DNA of 5,663 bases. It comes from Ruminococcaceae bacterium UBA5579 (GTDB lineage: Bacteria > Bacillota > Clostridia > Oscillospirales > Ruminococcaceae). The translations under genes were made by a program, and so were the position numbers. The stretch lies in contig DILZ01000031.1 of the NCBI GenBank assembly GCA_002425305.1, positions 3,631 through 9,293 of the forward strand, read 5' to 3'. A model generated the notes under the pieces. That model made no database searches, had not been told where the DNA came from, and saw nothing but the letters and a program-made list of their open reading frames with translations. Shown here piece after piece: positions 1 through 5,652 of this stretch. Numbering within the stretch: the first letter of the stretch is position 1; the number at the start of each line of letters is the position of its first letter.

Positions 1-29
1 GTGGCTATGGCGCATATCGTACCGCTCAT
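1..29 (-). CDS. 5' end of next operon gene, possibly tRNA modification GTPase MnmE (partial)
   Basis: An ATG at 29-27 overlaps the TGA stop of the SecA-like gene as ATGA. It is preceded by GGGAGG at 40-35 with a five-base A spacer, an excellent Shine-Dalgarno site placed inside the last codons of the upstream gene. The ten visible residues read MSGTICAIA followed by AC-, which must be Thr. This resembles the N terminus of MnmE/TrmE proteins, which typically begin M-x-x-T-I-A-A-I-A-T-P-x-G. MnmE is a GTPase that, with MnmG, modifies the wobble uridine of certain tRNAs. The match is only ten residues, so the identity is tentative; that a gene starts here is much better supported than its name. 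The gene runs off the left edge of the window. Confidence 0.5.
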
Positions 30-2311
30 TTTTTCCTCCCGAACAGCTTTCCGAAGAGGCCCTTTTTCTCGGTCTTTTCGGCGGCTTCGACGCTTTTTGC
101 GGAGTTTTCCGTGTCAAGCTCGGCAGCGGCGCTTTCATAGCTGTCGGAGAACACGCCCATAAGCAAGGGCTTTTTCTTGAACTCTTCGCCGATATCGTTC
201 AGCAAATAAGTGTAAGTCCGCGTGGGCTTGTCGATCTTGTAATCGGAAAGCCGCTCACATTCAAGCACGTCCGCCAGCTTCTCCTCCATTCTTTCGGGAA
301 TGGAATCCGCCGCAGCCTCGTAGTATTCCTCGCACGCGATATTGTACTCCTCAGCGGGATTGTGCCCCGCTATCTGCGTAAGATGTATCCCCTCGCGAAG
401 ATAGGTGGTGTAGTCGAGATAATCGCACCAGAACTCATTCAAAAGTGCCGCCAGAACGCGGTTTTGCAGATTTTGCAGCTCCTCCTCCGGGAATCTTTCA
501 AGCGCCTTATCGTACAGCTCCGTCTTTTGCCAGAACTCGCTGCTGTACGAACCGTCAAGCAGCGAGTTTCGCCGCTTAAACGTCATTTCACGGTGTTTTT
601 CACCGATCATCGTATACTTCATAAGCTGAACGCGCTCGTCAAAGGCGTTGTTTTCCGCAATACGCTGAACGCGCTCCGCCTCGCGCATAAGCACCTTGTC
701 GTCAAGCGCACCCTCGGTTTTCGATGAGGGATAGTGCCGCCCCGAAAGACCCTTTAGATCGTTGTTCAGCATAATGGGGTCGTCCAGTGCCGCGAACGCG
801 CGGCTCTCGCCGACGTCGCCCTGTCTGCCCGCGCGTCCGCGAAGCTGCATAGTGATACGCGAGCTTTCGCGCGGCGAGGTGGAAAGCACAAGCAAGCCTC
901 CGACGCTCACCACGAAATCCTTGTCGTGACAGTCCGCGCCGCCGAGCTTGATATCCACGCCGCGCCCCGCCATATTCGTCGAGATAGTCACCGCGCCGCG
1001 TTCGCCCGCCCTCGCGATTATCTCCGCCTCCTCGGCGTTGTTTTTGGCGTTCAGCACGCTGCATTTTATTCCCATTCCCGCAAGATCACCCGCTATGCTC
1101 TCGCTTTCCTCAATGCTCTCGCTGCCGACCAGCACGGGACGCTCAATATCCGCCGCCTCTTTTATCGCCGCGAGTATGGCTTTGCGCTTTTCGGCTTGGT
1201 CGAAATAAAGCTCAAGCGGTTTGTCGATACGCGCCAAAGGAAGCCTTGTGGGTATCACCTCGGTAAGTAATCCGTATATTTTTTCAAACTCCTCCCGCGA
1301 CTGCTCCGCCGTGCCCGTCATTCCCGAGAGCTTTGGATACAGCCGCGCGTAGTATTGCAGCGCGATATTCCCCATTATCCGACCGCGCGAGGATATCTTC
1401 AAGCCGTGCTTGGCTTCCACCGCGCTTTGTAGCTCTCCCGGGAAAACGCGTCCCGGCGCGGCTCTGCCCGTGAATTCATCTATCAGTACAATATTTCCGT
1501 CCTTGACGATGTAGTCCTTGTCCTCTTTGAGTATCTCCCGCGCCTTGATACACGCGCAGATCTTAGCAAGCAAACCCTCGTTTCCGACGGCGTACATATC
1601 ACAGCCGAATATCTCCTCCGCCTTGTCCGCGCCGTCGTCGGTGAGGTACGCGTTGCGGGAGTTCTCGTCAACATCAAAGCAGCCCTCGTCAAGAGCAGCC
1701 GCTTTTTTATAGACCTCTTCCATACCGCCGCTTTCGTGCACGGCAACATCGCCCGCTATAACAAGCGGGATACGCGCTTCATCGATAAGGATACTGTCCG
1801 CCTCGTCGACGATGGCGAAATTCAGCTCCTCGGGAAAATAGGGCTTTTCGTCGAACAAAACAAAGCTGCGCAGATAGTCGAAGCCCGCTTCCTTTGCTGT
1901 GGAGTAAAGCACCTGCCGCTTGTAAAGCTCACCGCGCTCGCTTTTCGGAGTGCTTTCGGTGATACAGCCGACGGAAACGCCCATCTCGTCATAAACGGGC
2001 TTCATCCATTCATAGTCGCGCCGCGCCAGATAATCGTTGAACGTCAGAATATGCGTAAGTCCGCCGCCGACAGCCTTGACGCACGCCGCGAACACGGCGC
2101 ACAAGGTCTTGCCCTCGCCCGTCTGCATCTGCACCATACGTCCGCCGCTTAACGCCAGCGCTGCGGCGAGTTGTTCGTCAAACGGTGAAATACCAAGCGT
2201 TTTTTCCACCGCCTGGTATACGCGCGCAAATATTTCTTCCACGGTGTTGCCGCCGCATTCGCCGCTTTTCGCCATAGACTTTATAGCGGCAACAGACGAT
2301 CTGTTATCCAA
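26..2311 (-). CDS. SecA-family preprotein translocase ATPase, accessory SecA2-like
   Basis: SecA ATPases push unfolded preproteins through the SecYEG channel at the membrane. Visible motifs in order: Walker A TGEGKT (64-69); NDYLARRD (92-99); Walker B DEADSILIDEAR (169-180), DEAD where housekeeping SecA usually has DEVD; the return from the preprotein cross-linking domain, IDEFTGR (277-283); KLSGMTGTA (327-335); STNMAGRGVDIKLGG (444-458); QLRGRAGRQGD (489-499); and LREGIHL with NPAEEY (638-656) in the helical scaffold. At 761 residues it is short for SecA. Walker A sits about 40 residues earlier than in E. coli SecA, and there is no C-terminal Cys-rich zinc domain. The tail is acidic, then basic and amphipathic (GLFGKLFGRKK). 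The NPxEEY stretch and missing zinc domain recall actinobacterial SecA2, so an accessory role is likelier than a housekeeping one. The start is TTG at 2311, five bases after GGAGG (2317-2321). It overlaps the Nudix gene by 8 bp and the next gene by 4 bp. Confidence 0.88.
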   Translation of the reverse strand: MDNRSSVAAIKSMAKSGECGGNTVEEIFARVYQAVEKTLGISPFDEQLAAALALSGGRMVQMQTGEGKTLCAVFAACVKAVGGGLTHILTFNDYLARRDYEWMKPVYDEMGVSVGCITESTPKSERGELYKRQVLYSTAKEAGFDYLRSFVLFDEKPYFPEELNFAIVDEADSILIDEARIPLVIAGDVAVHESGGMEEVYKKAAALDEGCFDVDENSRNAYLTDDGADKAEEIFGCDMYAVGNEGLLAKICACIKAREILKEDKDYIVKDGNIVLIDEFTGRAAPGRVFPGELQSAVEAKHGLKISSRGRIMGNIALQYYARLYPKLSGMTGTAEQSREEFEKIYGLLTEVIPTRLPLARIDKPLELYFDQAEKRKAILAAIKEAADIERPVLVGSESIEESESIAGDLAGMGIKCSVLNAKNNAEEAEIIARAGERGAVTISTNMAGRGVDIKLGGADCHDKDFVVSVGGLLVLSTSPRESSRITMQLRGRAGRQGDVGESRAFAALDDPIMLNNDLKGLSGRHYPSSKTEGALDDKVLMREAERVQRIAENNAFDERVQLMKYTMIGEKHREMTFKRRNSLLDGSYSSEFWQKTELYDKALERFPEEELQNLQNRVLAALLNEFWCDYLDYTTYLREGIHLTQIAGHNPAEEYNIACEEYYEAAADSIPERMEEKLADVLECERLSDYKIDKPTRTYTYLLNDIGEEFKKKPLLMGVFSDSYESAAAELDTENSAKSVEAAEKTEKKGLFGKLFGRKK
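35..40 (-). promoter_or_regulatory. Ribosome binding site of the partial downstream gene
   Basis: GGGAGG on the minus strand lies five bases before the ATG at 29. It is embedded in the Gly-Arg-Lys-Lys codons that end the SecA-like gene. It decides the start of the next gene and shows that the end of the SecA-like reading frame doubles as a translation initiation region. Confidence 0.75.
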
Positions 2312-2882
2312 AATTGCCTCCGTCCCACGCGCTGTCCGAACAATGACGCTCTGCCAAAGCGCGCGCGTTTTTCTTGGCTTTACCTATCAGATAAAGCAGC
2401 TCCGAGCCTCGATTTTCCAGCCACCTTGTGACCGTGCGTGTCGTCTGTCCGTTTTTCGACATTTCGCATAATCTTTCAAAGCTCACCCATTTTGCCGCAC
2501 ATACCTCAATATCCTGAAGCCGAAGCTCCGAAAGCGGAACGTCCTTTATAAGGACATAGAAATCACGCAGCATTCCGTCGGTCGTAAGCTCCCATTCAAG
2601 CGAAAGCTCGCTCTCGTCGGCTATTATTCCGGTTTCCTCATACAGCTCGCGTATGGCGGCTTCCTTGCCCGATTCTCCCGCCACGGCGCACCCTCCGGAG
2701 CATTCCCATTTGCCTCCGCTTGTCTTTTCGGGAACTCGCTGTGTGAGCAGTATCTCACCCTTATGATTTACAGTCATCACCTGCACGACGATGTGATATT
2801 CGCCCCTCGGGATAGGGACGCCGCGCATTATTTTTCTGCCCAGCGGCTTTCTGCTCGCTGTGTAGAGATCAAAGAACTCCAT
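2304..2882 (-). CDS. Nudix hydrolase family protein
   Basis: Nudix enzymes use Mg2+ to cleave a nucleoside diphosphate linked to another group. The canonical box G-x5-E-x7-R-E-L-x-E-E-x-G-I is complete at residues 64-86, including the metal-binding R78-E79 and E82-E83. The N-terminal layout (MEFFDLY, then KPLG, RGVPIP and GEYH) matches a Firmicutes Nudix subfamily often annotated as similar to isopentenyl-diphosphate isomerase or a generic Nudix hydrolase. The substrate cannot be read from sequence. I chose the ATG at 2882 (192 residues) because homologues as I know them begin with this [11 protein letters not shown] sequence. TTG at 2906 and ATG at 2900 would add residues unlike the family. 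A GGAG lies 12 bases upstream of the chosen start, which is longer than ideal, so coupling to the overlapping GH130 stop (14 bp overlap) probably aids initiation. The protein has no signal peptide or membrane segment and is presumably cytoplasmic. Confidence 0.9.
   Translation of the reverse strand: MEFFDLYTASRKPLGRKIMRGVPIPRGEYHIVVQVMTVNHKGEILLTQRVPEKTSGGKWECSGGCAVAGESGKEAAIRELYEETGIIADESELSLEWELTTDGMLRDFYVLIKDVPLSELRLQDIEVCAAKWVSFERLCEMSKNGQTTRTVTRWLENRGSELLYLIGKAKKNARALAERHCSDSAWDGGNFG
2317..2321 (-). promoter_or_regulatory. Ribosome binding site fixing the TTG start of the SecA-like gene
   Basis: GGAGG on the minus strand lies five bases before TTG at 2311-2309, inside the end of the Nudix gene. 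The next in-frame ATG (Met13, 2275-2273) lacks a comparable site, so the TTG start is preferred. Confidence 0.75.
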
Positions 2883-4074
2883 TGTTAGAACTTGCTCCAT
2901 TTTCAATATTTTTTTTGATCAGCTTGTAGCGTTGCAATACACAATCAACGGAGCGCTGCGGATCCTCGGGCGTGTTGAAGGTATAGTCCATAAGCTTTTC
3001 AATAGTAGTTGAGGCAACGTGTACTCCCGTATCGGAGGACGAGTAATAGATATATACATTTTCGTCCTTGACAATGCACCCGTTAGTGAAACAAATGTTG
3101 GAATTGCCTCCGACGCGCTCTTTGCCGTACGGAACGATAAACAAGCTGCCGGGCGACGCGATAAGCTTCGCGGGGTCGTTAAGATCGGTGGCGAAAACGT
3201 AGATAACGTGGCGCAAACCTGCCGCCGTATTCATCACACCGTGAGCGATGTGTATCCAGCCCATTGGCGTTTTTATGGGCACCGCGCCCTCGCCGTTCTT
3301 TATTTCGGTGACCGTGTGGTAGATCCTTGGAGAAACGACCCTCTCCTCGGTGCAAAGAACGGGACGGGTAATATCCTCACAAAGCGCAAAACATATACTG
3401 CCGCTGTTGTCCGTTTGAAGAAAGCTATCCTGCGGACGAGTATAGAACGCGTATTTTCCGTCGACGAACTCCGGATGAAGACAGCAGTTTCTCTGTTGTG
3501 TGGCTCTGGACACAAGATTAGGCAGACGCTCCCAATTTACCAGGTCCTTGGTGCGGATTATCCCCGCCGCCAATATCGCAGCGGTAGGGTCGCTTGAGGA
3601 AGCGTCCTTGCTTTCGCTGCAGAACACACCGTAGATCCAGCCATCCTCGTGCTGAGTAATGCGCATATCGTAAACGTCGGTTTCTTCGGGGCAAATATCG
3701 GGGAGCAGGAACGGATAATTGCGAAACCTAAAGCCCTCGGTAGGCTTGTCGCTCTCCGCCAAAGCGAAGAAACTCTTTCTGTTCGAGCCTTCAACGCGCG
3801 CTATAAGACAATACTTTCCGTCAAAGTAGATGGCGCCGCTGTTCATAACGGCATTAACTCCCAAACGCTCCTGAAGGTTGGGGTTATCATCATAGCAAAG
3901 ATCGTATCTCCAGATCAAAGGCGCGTGAGCTGCCGTGAGAACAGGGTTTTCATAATGGTCATAAATACCGTTATAAAAATTCTCTTTTTTAGAGTTGGGA
4001 CGCGCAAGCAGCTGCTCCTGCCGGTCTGTGAGAACAGCAAGCTGTTCGGTCCACTGTTCCTTTGTTAATGCCAT
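2869..4074 (-). CDS. GH130 family glycoside phosphorylase, likely 4-O-beta-D-mannosyl-D-glucose phosphorylase
   Basis: GH130 phosphorylases cleave beta-mannosides with inorganic phosphate, releasing alpha-mannose 1-phosphate. The GH130_1 members act on mannosyl-beta-1,4-glucose, which arises from mannobiose by cellobiose 2-epimerase during mannan use. The 401-residue length fits the family. Family-like stretches include [19 protein letters not shown] (72-90), the ARVEG segment (92-96), DVYDMRIT (133-140) whose D136 is the likely catalytic acid, [10 protein letters not shown] (145-154), [15 protein letters not shown] (200-214), IHIAHGV (274-280) and [12 protein letters not shown] (343-354), all expected of a five-bladed beta-propeller. 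There is no signal peptide, so it should act in the cytoplasm on imported disaccharide. The ATG at 4074 follows AAAGGA (4083-4088) by eight bases. It is the first gene of its operon; no epimerase, mannanase or transporter is in the window. Family assignment is strong. The choice of mannosylglucose over longer mannooligosaccharides comes from overall resemblance and is less sure. Confidence 0.88.
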   Translation of the reverse strand: MALTKEQWTEQLAVLTDRQEQLLARPNSKKENFYNGIYDHYENPVLTAAHAPLIWRYDLCYDDNPNLQERLGVNAVMNSGAIYFDGKYCLIARVEGSNRKSFFALAESDKPTEGFRFRNYPFLLPDICPEETDVYDMRITQHEDGWIYGVFCSESKDASSSDPTAAILAAGIIRTKDLVNWERLPNLVSRATQQRNCCLHPEFVDGKYAFYTRPQDSFLQTDNSGSICFALCEDITRPVLCTEERVVSPRIYHTVTEIKNGEGAVPIKTPMGWIHIAHGVMNTAAGLRHVIYVFATDLNDPAKLIASPGSLFIVPYGKERVGGNSNICFTNGCIVKDENVYIYYSSSDTGVHVASTTIEKLMDYTFNTPEDPQRSVDCVLQRYKLIKKNIENGASSNNGVL

Positions 4075-4096
4075 AAAAAATATCCTTTCAAAAATG

Positions 4097-4109
4097 ATAT
4101 ACTGTATAT
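4097..4109. promoter_or_regulatory. Candidate operator at the GH130 transcription start
   Basis: ATATAC-T-GTATAT is a perfect 13-bp inverted repeat with six-base arms, immediately downstream of the -10 box and centred on the predicted transcription start. The placement is where a repressor would block initiation, which would suit a catabolic sugar operon. The sequence is AT-rich, so chance is a real alternative. Confidence 0.35.
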
Positions 4110-4138
4110 ATTATAACATAATTCTCGGTAAATTGCAA
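4110..4138 (-). promoter_or_regulatory. Sigma-A-type promoter of the GH130-Nudix-SecA operon
   Basis: On the minus strand, TTGCAA (4138-4133) is followed by a 17-base spacer and a perfect TATAAT (4115-4110). The predicted transcription start is near 4103, giving a leader of about 28 bases before the ATG at 4074. No other promoter of comparable quality was found before the overlapping downstream genes, so this one probably serves all of them. Confidence 0.75.
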
Positions 4139-4194
4139 GGGTATTTGAATATTTTGACGGGTAGCGGGGCTTTCGTGTGATTTGTTGTACGGAG
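4139..4194. other. Spacer between the cysteine-peptidase-like gene and the GH130 promoter, no clear terminator
   Basis: The 56 bases between the TAG stop at 4197-4195 and the -35 box of the GH130 promoter hold no stable GC-rich hairpin followed by a T-run on the minus strand. Transcripts starting at 4857 may therefore continue into the GH130 operon. Confidence 0.45.
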
Positions 4195-4806
4195 CTACTT
4201 CGAACATTCCAGAACGTCGCCAATAAGGAACACGTTTTTTGGTTTCAATACTTCTGCCACCGACGAGCCGATCTCCGGCTCACGCTGATTTGAATAGTGA
4301 TTATACGCAACGATGCTGTTCTCTGCGCGCTGTACGGCAAATATGTGCATCCTCGGGTCAAACTTGCCGAACTTGTAGCTCAAAACGCCGACTTTTCCCG
4401 CAGTCAGCGCGTTTTCAAACATCGCAAGACTGCCATATCTCTCGGAGCAAAATCCGTAAGCCGAAAGGCAGCGGTTTATCCGCCACGGGTTGTTTCCGAA
4501 CATTCCGGACGGTATCGCGGGAACAACCGCGCCGTACTCAAACTCCGCCGCAAGTTTAAGGAAATCCACGCCTTGCTCCGATAGTCCCGCCAGAAGCATA
4601 GCGTTATACGCAGCCATTATCCCGCAGCAGACATTGCTCATATTAACGTGTCCGAACCGCAGCCTTGTAAACGCCCCGCCGCTTTGAAATACCAGCGCGC
4701 CGTTAGGCAGACGGTTTTCGGAAAAATCCGGCGGTTCCGCGATATTCCGTTCATACGCACGCAGAAATCGCTGCGGCAGCTCATCGAATCGCTTCCATTG
4801 CCTCAT
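4195..4806 (-). CDS. Uncharacterised protein with papain/C39-like cysteine-peptidase features
   Basis: I do not recognise a named family with certainty. The 203-residue protein has NVCCGIMAAYNAM at 58-70, followed by PRMHIFAVQ (151-159) and IVAYNHYSN (165-173). An N-x-C-x3-A-x-YNA helix, then a His-containing strand and then an Asn, is the order of catalytic residues in papain-like and C39-like folds. This would make C60 or C61, H154 and N169 the candidate triad. No signal peptide or membrane segment is visible, so it is probably cytoplasmic. The N-terminal 25 residues look helical and charged. I placed the start at ATG 4806 because GGAGG (4812-4816) lies five bases upstream. An in-frame ATG at 4857 would add 17 residues but coincides with the predicted transcription start and has no ribosome binding site. 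The gene stands alone behind its own promoter. It could be a peptidase, an amidase/transglutaminase-like enzyme, or a non-catalytic relative. Confidence 0.65.
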   Translation of the reverse strand: MRQWKRFDELPQRFLRAYERNIAEPPDFSENRLPNGALVFQSGGAFTRLRFGHVNMSNVCCGIMAAYNAMLLAGLSEQGVDFLKLAAEFEYGAVVPAIPSGMFGNNPWRINRCLSAYGFCSERYGSLAMFENALTAGKVGVLSYKFGKFDPRMHIFAVQRAENSIVAYNHYSNQREPEIGSSVAEVLKPKNVFLIGDVLECSK

Positions 4807-4811
4807 AAGCT

Positions 4812-4816
4812 CCTCC
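4812..4816 (-). promoter_or_regulatory. Ribosome binding site fixing the start at 4806
   Basis: GGAGG on the minus strand sits five bases before the ATG at 4806-4804. It is the only strong Shine-Dalgarno site near the start of this frame and lies about 40 bases downstream of the predicted transcription start. It therefore overrides the longer in-frame start at 4857. Confidence 0.75.
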
Positions 4817-4862
4817 GTTTTTGAAAGTTCATCAAGCGCCGCAGGTCTGCCGCGCATAGCTT

Positions 4863-4891
4863 ATTATAGCACACGAAAACTCTGTTTTCAA
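4863..4891 (-). promoter_or_regulatory. Consensus sigma-A promoter of the cysteine-peptidase-like gene
   Basis: On the minus strand, TTGAAA (4891-4886), a 17-base spacer and a perfect TATAAT (4868-4863) form a near-ideal vegetative promoter. The predicted start is around 4857-4856, giving a leader of about 50 bases before the ATG at 4806. Confidence 0.8.
4875..4889. promoter_or_regulatory. Inverted repeat overlapping the -35 box, candidate operator
   Basis: GAAAAC-TCT-GTTTTC is a perfect inverted repeat with six-base arms and a three-base centre. It covers most of the -35 hexamer and part of the spacer of the promoter for the cysteine-peptidase-like gene. A further copy of the half-site GTTTTC lies at 4895-4900, just upstream. 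This is consistent with binding by a dimeric regulator, but no regulator gene is in the window to pair with it. Confidence 0.4.
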
Positions 4892-4900
4892 GATGTTTTC

Positions 4901-5016
4901 GCAAATTTCCGTAAAACCGCAAAGGCATCTCCGAAAAATTATCCGAGATCAAATAATTCCTAAAAATAACCGCATAATAATATCGTCGCGGAGTTTGAGA
5001 TTTTTTCACAAACTTC
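4901..5016. other. AT-rich intergenic region between divergent genes
   Basis: This is the centre of the roughly 300-base gap between the divergent starts at 4806 and 5107. I see no credible coding frame, tRNA or riboswitch fold in it. The only structure is an imperfect inverted repeat at 4992-5014 with arms AGTTTG and CAAACT, just upstream of the -35 box of the plus-strand promoter. Confidence 0.5.
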
Positions 5017-5045
5017 TTGACAATAGAATAAAAACGTGATACAAT
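5017..5045 (+). promoter_or_regulatory. Strong sigma-A promoter of the DUF3793 gene
   Basis: A perfect TTGACA (5017-5022), a 17-base spacer and TACAAT (5040-5045), one mismatch from consensus, form a strong promoter. Transcription should begin near 5051-5053, inside the palindrome at 5048-5065, leaving a leader of about 55 bases before the ATG at 5107. Confidence 0.85.
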
Positions 5046-5047
5046 AT

Positions 5048-5065
5048 AGTTAGTGTAAACTAACT
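5048..5065. promoter_or_regulatory. Perfect palindrome over the DUF3793 transcription start, probable repressor operator
   Basis: AGTTAGT-GTAA-ACTAACT has two perfect seven-base arms around four bases and begins three bases after the -10 box, covering the predicted start site. A strong promoter with an operator at +1 is the classic layout of a repressed gene. TTAG/CTAA half-sites recall, but do not match in spacing, the iron boxes of DtxR/IdeR-type regulators, so metal-dependent repression is a hypothesis. A hairpin in the leader RNA is an alternative use, but only part of it would be transcribed. Confidence 0.6.
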
Positions 5066-5097
5066 CAAAGCCGATGTTGGCTATCGTGTCACGGAAT

Positions 5098-5102
5098 GGA
5101 GG
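5098..5102 (+). promoter_or_regulatory. Ribosome binding site fixing the DUF3793 start
   Basis: GGAGG lies four bases before the ATG at 5107. It supports that start over the upstream in-frame ATG at 5074, which has no Shine-Dalgarno match and would add eleven residues not typical of the family. Confidence 0.8.
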
Positions 5103-5106
5103 AACA

Positions 5107-5652
5107 ATGAGCGAGGAGATCATAATTCAAAACTGCTCGCCAACCCTGGCGGGGATAAAAACAGGCAGCCTTTTCGCGGCGGATTTCGCGAACAAACGCA
5201 ATGGCATTGAGAGCCTTCGCAGCTGGAACGCGATCCTGCGCCAAAAAGGTCTGCGCGCGCTTCCGCTTGGGGCGGCAAAGGAGCGGACGCTGGTGTATGT
5301 TTACCGCATATCGCAATTGCGCAGCGACCTGCAAGCACCCGATGCCCGGCGCATTTTAAGCGAGCGCGGCTATGACTGCGCCTGCCCCGAGCGCTGCATA
5401 GTCCATCTTGTAAACCGCCTTAAAAACGAACCGGGATTTCCCCACGAGATAGGGCTGTTTTTGGGCTATCCGCCCGGTGATGTGATAGGTTTCATCAATA
5501 AGGAAAAGTGCCGTCTTTCGGGAATGTGGAAGGTATACGGCAATGAGGAGGCGACCGCTAAAACATTTGCCCGATACAAAAAATGCACCCGCATATACAA
5601 AAAACTGTTCGCGGGAGGCAGACCCGCAGAGCGGCTTATCGTTTCGGGATAA
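5107..5652 (+). CDS. DUF3793 family protein
   Basis: Function is unknown. The 181-residue protein carries the stretches I associate with DUF3793 of anaerobic Firmicutes: NCSPTLAGIKTGSLF (9-23), LVYVYR (62-67), FPHEIGLFLGYPPGDVIGF (111-129), WKVYGNEE (141-148) and ARYKKCTRIY (155-164). It is soluble, with no signal peptide or membrane segment, and has six cysteines (10, 91, 93, 97, 135, 160). Those at 10, 135 and 160 lie in the conserved stretches, while C91, C93 and C97 form a C-x-C-x3-C cluster. Metal binding or redox chemistry is conceivable but unproven. The ATG at 5107 follows GGAGG (5098-5102) by four bases. An in-frame ATG at 5074 lacks such a site and was set aside. The gene is transcribed alone within the window, from a strong promoter with an operator-like palindrome at the start site. 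My recollection that relatives occur near iron-transport or flavodoxin genes fits a metal-regulation idea but was not checked. Confidence 0.88.
   Translation: MSEEIIIQNCSPTLAGIKTGSLFAADFANKRNGIESLRSWNAILRQKGLRALPLGAAKERTLVYVYRISQLRSDLQAPDARRILSERGYDCACPERCIVHLVNRLKNEPGFPHEIGLFLGYPPGDVIGFINKEKCRLSGMWKVYGNEEATAKTFARYKKCTRIYKKLFAGGRPAERLIVSG

Noticed and set aside
362..2471. Several plus-strand open frames opposite the SecA-like and Nudix genes
   Set aside because: They lie antisense to well-supported genes, are rich in Arg/Ala as expected from GC-rich complementary codons, and have no family resemblance or initiation signals.
2883..2906. Longer Nudix start (TTG at 2906 or ATG at 2900)
   Set aside because: The extra residues are unlike the family N terminus, which begins at the MEFFDLY position; no better ribosome binding site was seen.
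3019..3597. 192-residue plus-strand open frame opposite the GH130 gene
   Set aside because: It is antisense to a clear GH130 coding region with all family motifs; no promoter or ribosome binding site supports it.
4102..4117. LexA-like sequence CTGTATATATTATAAC near the GH130 promoter
   Set aside because: It matches only the CTGT half of the Proteobacterial SOS box, lacks the ACAG partner, and Firmicutes use a different LexA site.
4139..4194. Possible terminator after the cysteine-peptidase-like gene
   Set aside because: No stable GC stem followed by a T-run was found on the minus strand; the short complementary stretches are too weak.
4807..4857. Upstream in-frame start giving 17 extra residues to the cysteine-peptidase-like protein
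   Set aside because: The ATG at 4857 falls on the predicted transcription start with no room for a Shine-Dalgarno site, while GGAGG sits ideally before the ATG at 4806. Leaderless translation cannot be fully excluded.
4803..5123. 106-residue minus-strand open frame spanning the divergent intergenic region
   Set aside because: It runs through both promoters, the palindrome and the start of the DUF3793 gene, has no good ribosome binding site, and its product resembles no family.
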